Positions 49,397 to 58,815 of a DNA stretch of 64,000 bases are shown piece by piece. The notes below the pieces were generated by a model. That model did no database searches, was not told the DNA's origin, and worked only from the letters and a program-made list of their open reading frames with translations. Location: the NCBI GenBank assembly GCA_019426215.1, contig CM033394.1:42902423-42966422 (forward strand). Reading direction: 5' to 3'. The translations under genes and the position numbers were made by a program. Within the stretch, counting starts at the first letter, position 1, and each line of letters starts with the position of its first letter. The DNA is from Buddleja alternifolia. Lineage: Eukaryota; Streptophyta; Magnoliopsida; Lamiales; Scrophulariaceae.

Positions 49397-52392
49397 TCAA
49401 TAGGTTGGGTTACCATCATTGTTAACTTTCTCAATAGGCACCAAGCCCATCCCCCTCGATGTGTGTGCCACTAATTTTCTATTAAGTAGCTTAGCGAGAG
49501 GATCGGCCAAATTCATCTCTGACCTCACAAAATCCAGGGATATAACCCCATCACATAGCAGCTGCTTCACAATATTGTGTCTCAAACGAATATGCCTACT
49601 CTTGCCATTGTAGGTCTTATTTCTTGCCTTCGCTATGGCAGCTTGGCAATCACAATGAAGAGACACGAGCGGCACCGATCTCACCCACAAGAGGATATCA
49701 GCTAAGAGGTTTCTAAGCCACTCAGCCTCAGCACCAGCCTTCTCTAAGGCAATAAACTTAGATTCCATAGTGGAACGAGCAGTACAAGTTTGTTTGGATG
49801 ATTTCCAAGATACTGCACCTCCTCTAAGAGAAAACACGTATCCACTTGTGGATTTTGTTTCATCAGAATCTGAGATCCAATTTGCATCACTGTACCCCTC
49901 TAGTACAACAGGAAATCCACAACAGAATAAACCATAATCTAAAGTATCCTTAAGATATTTAAGAACTCTATAAAGTCCAGTCCAATAATCCTTATTTGAG
50001 TTTTGGGTGTATTTACTAAGTCTATTCACTGCATAAGCAATGTCAGGCCTCGTACAATTCACCAAGTACTTAAGTCTCTCAATTATTTGTGCATACTCAA
50101 ATTGTAATACACTAGCTATCAACCAGATTTTCTTTAAATACATACTAGGATCGTAAGGAGTACTCACGGGTTTGGAATCAAAATGACCAAACTTTTTCAA
50201 AATCTTTTCAGTGAAGTGTTCTTGGGACATTCTAAATCCATTATTCATTTTCTTTAAATTTATTCCCAAGATTACATCTGCTTCACCTAAATCTTTCATA
50301 TCAAAATAGGATGACAAAAAGAACTTTGTATTATTAATCACATCAAGATTAGTTCCCATTATCAAAATATCATCCACATATAAACAGAAAATCACACCAA
50401 CAAGTTGTTCATCAAATTTTGTGTAAATGCACTTATCAGCCTCATTAACATGATACCCATTAGATGTTATCACATAGTCAAATTTATCATGCCACTGCTT
50501 AGGAGCTTGATTAAGACCATATAAAGATTTAACAAGCTTATAAACTTTTTCTCATTCCCAGGTGTGATAGAACCCTCAAATTGATTCATATAAATTTCTT
50601 CTTGCAAATCACCACTTAAGAAAGCAGTTTTCACATCTAATTGATGAATCAAAAGTTTATAAATTGAGGCAAGAGCAATTAAAACTCTAATTGAGGAAGT
50701 TCTAGCCACAGGGGAATATGTATCAAAATAATCAATATCTTTCTTTTGTGTATAACCCTTTACTACCAATCTTGCCTTAAATTTATCAATAGAACCATCC
50801 GATTTAGTTTTCTTTTAAATATCCATTTACAACCTATAGGTTTTGCCCCAAGAGGTACGTCAACTAATTCCCAAGTATGATTTGTCATTATAGATTCAAT
50901 CTCGCTATTAATAGCTTCCCTCCAAAAAGGAGCATCGGGTGATGACACAACTTCTCTATAAGTTAAGAGATCATTATCTGTTAGAAATGTGTAGAAGTCA
51001 TCGCCTAGGTTGGTGGGTTTACTAATCCTCTTACTCCTTCTAGGTTCATTATCAACATTTTCAGCTGTATCACGTTCAGCACGAGAAATAGGGATAGATC
51101 TTTCTATTGAATCCCTCATAGGAAATATATTCTCAAGAAATTCAACATTTTTCGATTCTATTATAGTGTTAGCCTCTAAGACATCACTCTTAATAATTAA
51201 AAATCTATACGCAACACTGTTCGGCATATCCAACAAATGAGCAATCACAAGTTCTAGAGCCTATTTTTCTCTTCTTAGGTTCAGGTAATAAAACCTTAGC
51301 GAGACACCCCCACACTTTAAGGTACTTAAGATTTGGCAAATGATTTTCCCAAAGTTCATAAGGTGTCTTCCCAGTTTTCTTATATACAATTCTATTTTGG
51401 ATATGACAAGCAGTAAGAATAGCTTCCCCCCACAAGCTTGGTGGTGCATTATCATTAATCATCATAGCGTTCATCATTTCTTTAAGTGTTCTATTTTTTC
51501 TTTCAGCTATTCCATTAGACTCAGGTGAGTAAGGTGGTGTGACTTCATGTACAATACCATTATTTCATAGAAACGTTAAGAGGTCCAGAATAATATTCAC
51601 CTCCTCTATCATATCGAAGTCTCTTATTTTTTTTCTATCTAATTTATTTTCAACTTCGGCCTTATATTTCATAAATTTTTCCCCAGTTTCACTTTTACTT
51701 CTCAGTAGAAATACAAAACAGTATCGAGGAAAATCATCAATAAAAGTCTCATAGTAACATTTGCCACCCCTAGACGGAGTGGACTTCATATCACCCAAGC
51801 GACTCAATAATTCGCTTTGCCTTTCAGGAATAAGTTTGCAAGGTTTCTTGGTGGTTTTCGCTTCAACACATATTTGACATTTTTCAGGATCAGTGATAGA
51901 AATATTTTTCAAAATACCTAATTCCTTCATTTTCTTGATATAAAAAAAATTGACTTGCCCTAATCTCATGCCATGAATCAATGTTGTTAACCAAGTAAGC
52001 AAATGAAGTACTAGCCTTGTTATTTATGGTGTTTGAGATATTTAAACAGTATAAACCATTTTTAAGAGTTCCTTTCCCCACAAGTAGGTCATTTTTAGTC
52101 ATAACAATATTATCAAAGTCAAAGGTAATTTTAACCCCCACATTGACAAGTAAAGTCACATATATTAGAATTGAATCTCAGGCACATGAAAAACACTATT
52201 AAGAGCTAATATTTTTCCAGAGGAGAACATTAGGTTTACGTTTCCTTTGTCAAAAACATACAAAGGCTTGGAATCACTTAGATAAATCAAATTTATTGTT
52301 TTGTTGATCGAAGTATAAGAGGAAAATGCATTTATATTGCAACATATGTGTTTTGAAGCACCAGAATCTACCCCCCACTCATTTTTTTTCAA
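49397..52392 (-). pseudogene. Copia pol (PR, IN, RT, RNase H), interrupted
   Basis: High to low: 52165-52392 carries protease sequence around GVDSGASKHIC. 51565-52002 holds the gag-pre-integrase knuckle (CQICVEAK) and early integrase. 51205-51477 is the integrase C-terminal region (NDNAPPSLWGEAILTACHIQ). 50470-51248 is the RT N-terminal part (LDVKTAFLSGDLQEEIYM). 49397-50473 is a long open stretch with the RT box LYVDDILIMGT and RNase H (GYSDANWISD). Frameshifts join these pieces, for example near 50470 and 50760. The long RT-RNase H frame shows only moderate decay. Confidence 0.85.
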
Positions 52393-52581
52393 TCACAAAT
52401 TTCATATCAGACACCACTGAAAAGTAATTATTATCTACCACAATCCAGTTTTGATTTAATGGTCTAGATTCGTCATTTGCAGTATGCTTCTCAAGCCTAT
52501 GCATGCTATCACACATTTTCTCTTCATTAAATTTTTCAACAGCAAGTGACATATCAAGTATGAATTACTCTACCGTTAGAT

Positions 52582-53200
52582 TGTTGGATTTCTGTTGAAA
52601 AATCAAATTGAAAAATAAACAATTAATTCACAACAATATCAAATATAAAATCAATATGAATAGTAAGATAATTTGAAGAAATTAAATAAACTTATCGAAT
52701 CGGACTGAGGTGTGCGTAGCACTGTCCTAAAGGTAGATTTCCGCCCCTTGGGGTCGATGACTCGGGGCACTAGGTCACTGACGGTCCACCCCCAGGATTC
52801 AACAGTCTCGTCCTTACGAACGTGCACTCGTAACGTAAGAATGAAATCGAGTAGCCCTACTTTATTTCCAACCAATGACAAAAAATGAACTTAAACGAGG
52901 GTGAAATATTTTGTATGCAAAAAAGGGGCTGCTTTGTGGTTTTCTTGTGTGTTCTAAAACAAATGACGCTATCTCCTTTTATAGGCAGAGATAAGACCAC
53001 GTGACCCAAAGTTTTGGAGAACAAATTGATTGCATTTTAGAATAACGGTCCACTAATCAAGGATTGATTTTGCTAAAATTTGTGGGATAAAATAAAGCTG
53101 CATTTTTAAGGAGATTAGATATCTCTCCAAAAGAAGGAAGGTTTGACCAATCAAGATATTTATTTGTCTTTGAAGTATCCATTTTACAAAAATTACAACA
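52582..53200 (-). repeat. 5' LTR (right)
   Basis: Direct repeat of 48233-48854, with a 5-bp deletion near the outer end. Confidence 0.92.
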
Positions 53201-53205
53201 AGTAT

Positions 53206-53771
53206 TGTGGAACAAGTGTTGTTGCGCCAACGGAAGTGCAGCATAGCAATTATGGGTATTATAACTTGACTCCCAACCTGGATCTACATCTTTATTTCTC
53301 AAAGTCAATGAATGAATTACAAGAGGATTTCTCCTATTTATAATAGTTGGAGTCATCTAAAACCCTATCAAATTAGGAAACATATTCCTAATAAACTTAG
53401 GGAACAAGTCTAGATACAATAGAAAACAAATAAGCCTCCAAAAACTGCCAAAGCCGAGTCCAAAATGCATAAAGAACTGCCATCTTGGTACCCAACGCCG
53501 CGGTGTTTGCCTGAACGCCGCGGCGGTCAATTTTCGCCACTGCCGCGAACGTCGTGGCGTTGCCCCACGAACACTACTATGTTCCATTATATTCTCGAGG
53601 CGCCGCGGCGTTCCATCGAGGAACGCCATTTTGGCCCGTTTTTGTCCTTTTCCTACCCTTTCGCTACCCCGGGTCTCCCCAACCCATCTAGGCTTCATCT
53701 TGGCTCTGTTTTGACTCCATTGTTTCAATCTCTCTATCCTCCTTTTGATCCGACTCCACTATATCCCAACA
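53206..53771 (-). repeat. Isolated LTR of a Tork/TNT-like Copia element
   Basis: Ends ...CCCAACA like the LTRs at 56588 and 58574 and shares the order ATCT..TTTATTTCTC, CCTATTTATAATAG, AAACCCTA, AGGAAAC and GATCCGACTCCAC with them. Contains a GC-rich block (53495-53640) with repeated GAACGCCGCGGCG-type motifs. The left limit is uncertain and no target duplication is found, so it may be a solo LTR left by recombination that also removed kinase sequence. Confidence 0.6.
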
Positions 53772-53886
53772 ATGCATATAGACAAACTCGAACGATAGGC
53801 CATCGATGAGAAGGGTGGTGGAAATGTTGGAAGGAAAACTCGAGTCCTTACAGATACCACCTAAGCCTTACTTATCTTCACCATAA
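53772..53886 (+). pseudogene. LRK10-like receptor kinase, C-terminal tail of kinase domain
   Basis: The frame from 53773 gives [18 protein letters not shown] then [18 protein letters not shown] and a stop at 53884-53886. This is the standard C-terminus of LRK10-like kinases (CIQ.NP..RPSM..VVEMLEG...L..PPKP...S). The internal TAG at 53779-53781 stands where the family has CAG. Same strand as, and about 5.5 kb downstream of, the extracellular exon; the rest of the kinase is missing. Confidence 0.85.
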
Positions 53887-54085
53887 CTGGACTGACAACT
53901 GATGTTTCGACTTATGAGTCATCGATATAATTAGTTACTACATTTCCTCCCAACTATGATAAGAAAATTGATATTGAAACTCCATAAATTATTGGAGTTT
54001 TACTCTCGTTCTTCTCTCTAAAAAAAAGGGTAAGAATATTCATTTATGAATAAGAGCCAAAAAATGAATAAGAGCTTGAATTATC

Positions 54086-54281
54086 TTTGGTCTAGTGGTA
54101 TCCACCTCCCACTTTATGTGAGAGGTCCTGGGTTCGAATCCAGGCTGCCACAAGTTGTGGCTCTTCCCTCCTTTATGGAGCTAGATAGAGTCTTTATGGC
54201 TCAAGATTATAACTATCAACCGGGGTTTGTCGGGCTAGATATGTAGGGTATCCCCATCCCTCTTGAATTAAAAAAAAAAAA
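54086..54281 (+). mobile_element. tRNA-derived SINE
   Basis: An A-box-like TGGTCTAGTGG (54088-54098) and a perfect B box GGTTCGAATCC (54131-54141) form a split Pol III promoter. A non-tRNA body and a poly(A) tail (54270-54281) follow. About 196 bp. It cannot fold as a complete tRNA, because no acceptor strand pairs with the 5' end. A target duplication is not clear; imperfect AGCTTRA occurs on both sides. Confidence 0.8.
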
Positions 54282-55986
54282 GCTTAAGTAAAATATTTGG
54301 ATTTTTGCAATTAGTCTAGTATCGAGTTGCTTGATAGTTACTCTATGTTAGTAGCTGAACCAGATTACAAATGAAATGTTTTACAATATTGCAATTTAAT
54401 TGCTGCGCACTTTGAAAATTTTGTTTCTTTTGTTGTGGCTCACAAATTAACTTGGACCTATTTAATTATTTTTAAACTTCTATCACAATAATAGAAGAAA
54501 TATATCTTCTAACTTAATAAAATGCAGACGGTTCTATTATTTAGGTGAGCCAGTGCTTCAAATGTTTTTCATGAACAACTGAGACAAGTCAATCCGGATT
54601 TTTTGTTACACTTTATGTTACACGAACATATGTGTGACAAGTGTAAATATGGGTGGTTAGGATGTGGAGAGAGAAATCTCAGATTTTTTCCACATTACAT
54701 AATTTTCTCTGACCACATCCTAACCGTCCGTGTATACATTTGTCACGCATATGTACGTGTAACAGGAAGTGTAACACGAATGGTGTAACAGAAGAATTGA
54801 ATTGGAGAAAATTGGCACAGAAAAATCTTAAACGAATTACCCCCAAAAAATTGAATAATCTTCCGAATCCGGTCCAATTTTTGAATGAAACGATCATATC
54901 ATTACATCGATTTAATTCCCATCAATCAATAAAAGATATTTTAACAATATTTTTCCCCTTCCATATTTTTCCAAAATAATGATGATAATAAAAAAGACAC
55001 TTCTACTATTTAGGTGAATTAACCAATGAATAATGATGATAGTGAAAAAGACCCTTCTACTATTTAGAATTAACCAATGAATCAAACTTCAAATTGTTCA
55101 TGTTTTGTTTCACTAAAAACCAAACAATATAGAAAATTGGAATAGAATAATTTTCCAAATCCGGTTCATTTGACTATCTTTTTCCCCTTCCGTATTTTTC
55201 CACATTTTTCCACAATACTGACCACAGCCAATTAATTAAAGCGTGTTAGTGGTTTGAATGAAGGAAACTTGTTGATTAAGATAATTTATGCTACTTATTT
55301 TGTAATGAATTTTTTTCAAAAGAGTAGTATGAAAAAAGGTGTCATGTAGCATTTTCTTTTCCTAAATTGGTTTAATTGGCTAATCAAATTACATGTGCAA
55401 TAGTATTTTGTGATTGATCAATGTATCTATTTATTCCTTCGTGGATAAATGGAAGAAATTTTATAAATCTAAAATCCAAGCTAATCTTTGATCAAATAAT
55501 AACAACACCAGGACACTAAGTTCCTATCTTTCCACTTGAATTTTATTAGTGAAATTCATCGAGGACGTAGAAGTTGCCATTTTACGTGGGTACATTATGG
55601 ATTAATAGCGATTCAACCCATAATGATTGATCTAGGGAGAAATATGATTTATTTCGGATCATACTTGGGGGCGTATAGGACCTATGGTCTCAGGATGATT
55701 TTCACCATCACATATATATGTGATAGTGAACCCTCAACATGTATGTTTATAGGTATGGGTTGGGGATCACCCGGACCCAAGTCTCGGAGCCACCAAGTAT
55801 ATTGGCAGGATTGCAGTGATCAGTCAATTCATTCAACTAAAGTGACCTACACATTTATCATACACTACATCAATAATGTAGTCTTAAAATTGTAAGCAGA
55901 TACAAAGAGCCGGCCTCTTCAAAAGTCGAATAAACCTTCATTTGTTCCTACAATTTTTCCGTTGAAAGAAAATAATTTACACACTT
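54282..55986. other. Spacer, no gene seen
   Basis: 54585-54790 has an imperfect inverted repeat (GTTACAC..ACATATGTGTGACAA...GGTTAGGATGTGG against CCACATCCTAACCG...TTGTCACGCATATGTACGTGTAAC), probably a foldback MITE of about 200 bp. 54985-55085 has a short duplication (ACCAATGAAT..GATGATA). The 119-codon ORF at 55536-55895 has no recognisable family. Confidence 0.5.
54601..54790. mobile_element. Probable foldback MITE
   Basis: Arms ACACGAACATATGTGTGACA and GGTTAGGATGTGG pair with the region 54708-54785 in reverse order. About 190 bp, non-coding. Ends not fixed. Confidence 0.55.
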
Positions 55987-55991
55987 TCTTG

Positions 55992-56588
55992 TGTTAGGAA
56001 TCAAAGCTCTCAATGGTGAAACAACAACGGAAAATATAAGAAACAAAGGAAAAACAAAAGCAATAAAGAAGACAAAGAATTTATGGTGGAAACCCAATCA
56101 AGGGAAAAAACCACCTCCAACTAGATCTTTTTATTTCAACTCTCTCAAAGTGATTCGATTACTATTACAAGATGGGTTCTATGCTATTTAAATAGACAAA
56201 AGTGAAGTTAAAACCCTAATAGATTTAGGAAAAACAATCCTAAATCAACCCTAGGACTTAAGGAAACAATCCTCATCAAAATAGGACTCAGGAAACTTGT
56301 TAAAAATACATAAGCCACAAAAAAAACCGTCAAAACCGCGTCTCCAGCGCTGTTGCCCGCGCCCAGGCACCATACGGTGGCGCTTGGGCGCCATCTTTCT
56401 GCCGGCGGCGCCTAGGCACTACCATGACGGCGCCTAGGCGCCGCCATCAGCGTGTGGCGCCCCCCTTACTTCACTTTTTTGCCTCCTTTTTGTTCATTTG
56501 AGATCCCGGTCTAACCCCGACCCTTCTTGGCTCTATTTTGGCTCATTTTCCAACCTATTTTGATCCGACTCCACACAATTGCCCAACA
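55992..56588 (-). repeat. 3' LTR (left), 597 bp
   Basis: TGTTAGGAATC...GCCCAACA. Contains a GC-rich block at 56336-56463 with repeated GGCGCC motifs, including the perfect palindrome GGCGCCTAGGCGCC. Confidence 0.93.
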
Positions 56589-56897
56589 ATCTCCCACTTG
56601 GAGACTGATCAAAAATAGCCCAAACTCAAACTCGAAACAAACAACCATTTTTAACTTTCTCCTAAGTGAAAAAATCCCGATCTAGTTGGAACATCTCCAA
56701 AATCAATGGAGATCAATCGAGGCATCTCCATGCCCCATCAATTCGTCCGGCTCAAGTGACCCCCACTTGATGGACTCTCTCTTCTTTTCCAACGTGTACA
56801 ATGTTCCCTTTCTCGAACCACTTGCCACTACCCTATTCTCTTTGGTGATCACCCAAGATCCACCACTAAATACCGTGGTAAATCCCTATCGGTCCAA

Positions 56898-57920
56898 TTA
56901 ACCCACGGATATAAGGTTCCTCCTAAGACGCGGAACATGTCTCACCTCACTCAACTTGAGTATTACTCCATTGGCATCCTCGATGTCAACATCACCCTTC
57001 CCTACTGTGTTCAAGGTTTCGTCTCCTCCTAGACTAACCTTTCCAAACTCACCGGAAACATAGTTGGCCAACATTCTTTCCCCCGATATAGAGTGATAGG
57101 ATGCACCTGAGTCCAAAATCCAAGTACCCCTTGGATCCTCGGTACAACAAACCAAAGCATCACCATGATCCTCCGTCACGGTACTCGCGGATCCCTTATC
57201 TTGCTTCTTCTTCCTATCTTTCTTCGGCTCCTTGCACTTGTTTTGGTAGTGACCGTATTCCCCGCAATTAAAGCATTCCATTTCCTCCCTGCGTTTTTTT
57301 CGCTGATTATTTCTTCCTCCGACACTCAAGGCTCCCGCCATAATTTCCCCAGATTCTTTCCTACGAATGTCCTCGCTCAGAATCATATCCCGGATTTCTT
57401 GAAGCTTCAGAGTTTTATCCCCGGAAGAACTACTTACCGCAGTCACAATTGCACTCCAACTATCAGGCAAGGATGAAAGTAGGATCAAAGCTTGGATCTC
57501 ATCATCGAACATGATTTCTATCAAACTCAACTGAGTTAAAATCACGTTAAACTCGTTGATGTGATCCGTCACAGATCCACCTTCACCCATCCTCAAATTA
57601 AATAATCTACGCATCAAATATACCTTGTTCGAGGTGGATGGCTTCTCGTACGTATTTGATAGCGCTTCCATCAGACCCGCTGTAGTCTTCTCTTTGATGA
57701 TGTTGAAAGCAACATTCCTCGCCAGCGTCAACCGAATCACACCCAGAGCTTGGCGATCTAGCAACGCCCAATCTTCATCCGTCATCTTAGCCGGCTTCTT
57801 TCCCGTCAACGGTTCATGTAGCTTTTTCTGATACAAATAATCCTCTATCTGCATCTTCCAAAACCCAAAATCCCTACCATCGAACCTATCTATCTTAACT
57901 TTTCCCTCATCACCAGCCAT
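56898..57920 (-). CDS. Copia gag-protease polyprotein, intact ORF (340 aa)
   Basis: The start is taken as the ATG at 57920; the frame opens three codons earlier at a GTG. Domain order: UBN2-type gag (FDGRDFGFWKMQIEDYL, DRQALGVIRLTLARN, NKVYLMRRLFNLRMGEG, HINEFN) up to about residue 185; a basic linker; a zinc knuckle CFNCGEYGHYQNKC at about 216; a lysine-rich stretch; and an aspartic protease with the active-site triad DSGAS near 271. The frame ends shortly after RHVPRLRRNLISVG, where complete elements run on into gag-pre-integrase and integrase. Gag would form the virus-like particle and the protease would process it; the element depends on RT and integrase from elsewhere. Confidence 0.85.
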   Translation of the reverse strand: MAGDEGKVKIDRFDGRDFGFWKMQIEDYLYQKKLHEPLTGKKPAKMTDEDWALLDRQALGVIRLTLARNVAFNIIKEKTTAGLMEALSNTYEKPSTSNKVYLMRRLFNLRMGEGGSVTDHINEFNVILTQLSLIEIMFDDEIQALILLSSLPDSWSAIVTAVSSSSGDKTLKLQEIRDMILSEDIRRKESGEIMAGALSVGGRNNQRKKRREEMECFNCGEYGHYQNKCKEPKKDRKKKQDKGSASTVTEDHGDALVCCTEDPRGTWILDSGASYHSISGERMLANYVSGEFGKVSLGGDETLNTVGKGDVDIEDANGVILKLSEVRHVPRLRRNLISVG

Positions 57921-58030
57921 AGCTCCCACTCGACAAAAATCTCAAAGCTAATCTAAGCTCTCGTGTTTACCCTCGGATCTAGTTCTAAGACGTCTCCTAA
58001 AACTCAAAACCTTAGGCTCTTGATACCAGT

Positions 58031-58574
58031 TGTTAGGAATCAAAGCTCTCAATGGTGAAACAACAACGGAAAATATAAGAAACAAAAGAAAAACAAAAGC
58101 AATAAAGAAGACAAATAATTTATGGTGAAAACCCAATCAAGGGAAAAAACCACCTCCAACTAGATCTTTTTATTTCAACTCTCTCAAAATGATTCAATTA
58201 CTATTACAAGATGAGTTCTATGCTATTCAAATAGACAAAAGTGAAGTTAAAACCCTAATAGATTTAGGAAAAACAATCCTAAATCAACCCTAGGACTTAA
58301 GGAAACAATCCTCATCAAAATAAGACTCAGGAAACATGCCAAAAATACATAAGCCACAAAAAAAACCGTCAAAACCGCGTCTCCAGCGCTATTGCCCGTG
58401 CCCAGGCGCCATACGGTGGCGCCTGGGCGCCATCAGCGTGTGGCGCCCCCCTTGCTTCACTTTTTAGCCTCCTTTTTGTTTATTTGAGATCCCGGTCTAA
58501 CCCCGACCCTTCTTGGCTCTATTTTGGCTCCTTTTCCAACCTATTTTGATCTGACTCCACACAATTGCCCAACA
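58031..58574 (-). repeat. 5' LTR (right), 544 bp
   Basis: As the left LTR, but lacking 53 bp between two GGCGCCAT/CGCCAT repeats in the GC-rich block. Confidence 0.93.
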
Positions 58575-58815
58575 TCTTGATACCTTTAAACCTTTGTATT
58601 TTTCGTGTGATATTTCTACTAATAAGATCGTCTTGTGCAGATTTTCGATATGAAGCATGCGCGCCAAGTAACAGTGGAAATGGCCCAAGTATAACCGTCC
58701 CATTTTATATATCAGGCCAGCAAGAATCATACTGTGGGTACCCTGGATTTACGCTCAATTGTACCCATAATGGATTTCCAGTTCTTCATTCACCTGGAAA
58801 TGATTTTGCGGTTGA
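58575..58815 (+). pseudogene. Second LRK10-like receptor-kinase fragment (GUB_WAK_bind)
   Basis: Translation gives a hydrophobic stretch (ILIPLNLCIFRVIFLLI) followed by FRYEACAPSNSGNGPSITV and YPGFTLNCTHNGFPVLHS, matching the first half of the domain at 47.8-48.0 kb in the same orientation. The expected first cysteine pair C..CGNGP reads C..SGNGP, so a cysteine is lost. Homology stops at about 58815, where Sirevirus sequence begins. On the left it is bounded by the gag-only element, which cuts the leader region. Confidence 0.75.

Larger units (their letters stand above)
48233..53200 (-). mobile_element. Ty1/Copia element inserted in the receptor-kinase locus
   Basis: 4968 bp, LTRs 48233-48854 (622 bp) and 52582-53200 (619 bp), about 94% identical by eye, with target duplication AGTAT (48228-48232, 53201-53205). 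A polypurine stretch (minus strand ATATGTGGGGGAT) abuts the left LTR. pol domains are on the minus strand in Copia order. Only about 190 bp separate the first pol ORF from the 5' LTR, so almost all gag is missing. The AGTAT duplication has the same sequence as that of the element at 7.3 kb. Confidence 0.92.
55992..58574 (-). mobile_element. Gag-protease-only Copia element (non-autonomous), complete
   Basis: 2583 bp, LTRs 55992-56588 (597 bp) and 58031-58574 (544 bp), target duplication TCTTG (55987-55991, 58575-58579). The primer site TGGTATCAAGAGCC adjoins the right LTR on the minus strand, and the polypurine tract CAAGTGGGAGAT adjoins the left LTR. One long ORF encodes gag and protease. Between that ORF and the polypurine tract are only about 310 bp, holding the start of the gag-pre-integrase region and nothing of integrase, RT or RNase H. 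LTRs are about 96% identical, apart from a 53-bp deletion. The primer site and gag match the element at 1-4 kb, a possible autonomous relative. Confidence 0.92.

Noticed and set aside
53357..53809. Overlapping ORFs of 114 and 123 codons on opposite strands
   Set aside because: Both lie in the GC-rich part of an LTR (53206-53771), where stop codons are rare by composition.
54088..54160. Possible tRNA gene
   Set aside because: A and B boxes are present, but no complementary acceptor stem exists and a poly(A) tail follows; a SINE explains it better.
55536..55895. 119-codon plus-strand ORF
   Set aside because: No family motif, no codon bias evident, no exon neighbours; lies in a TE-rich spacer.
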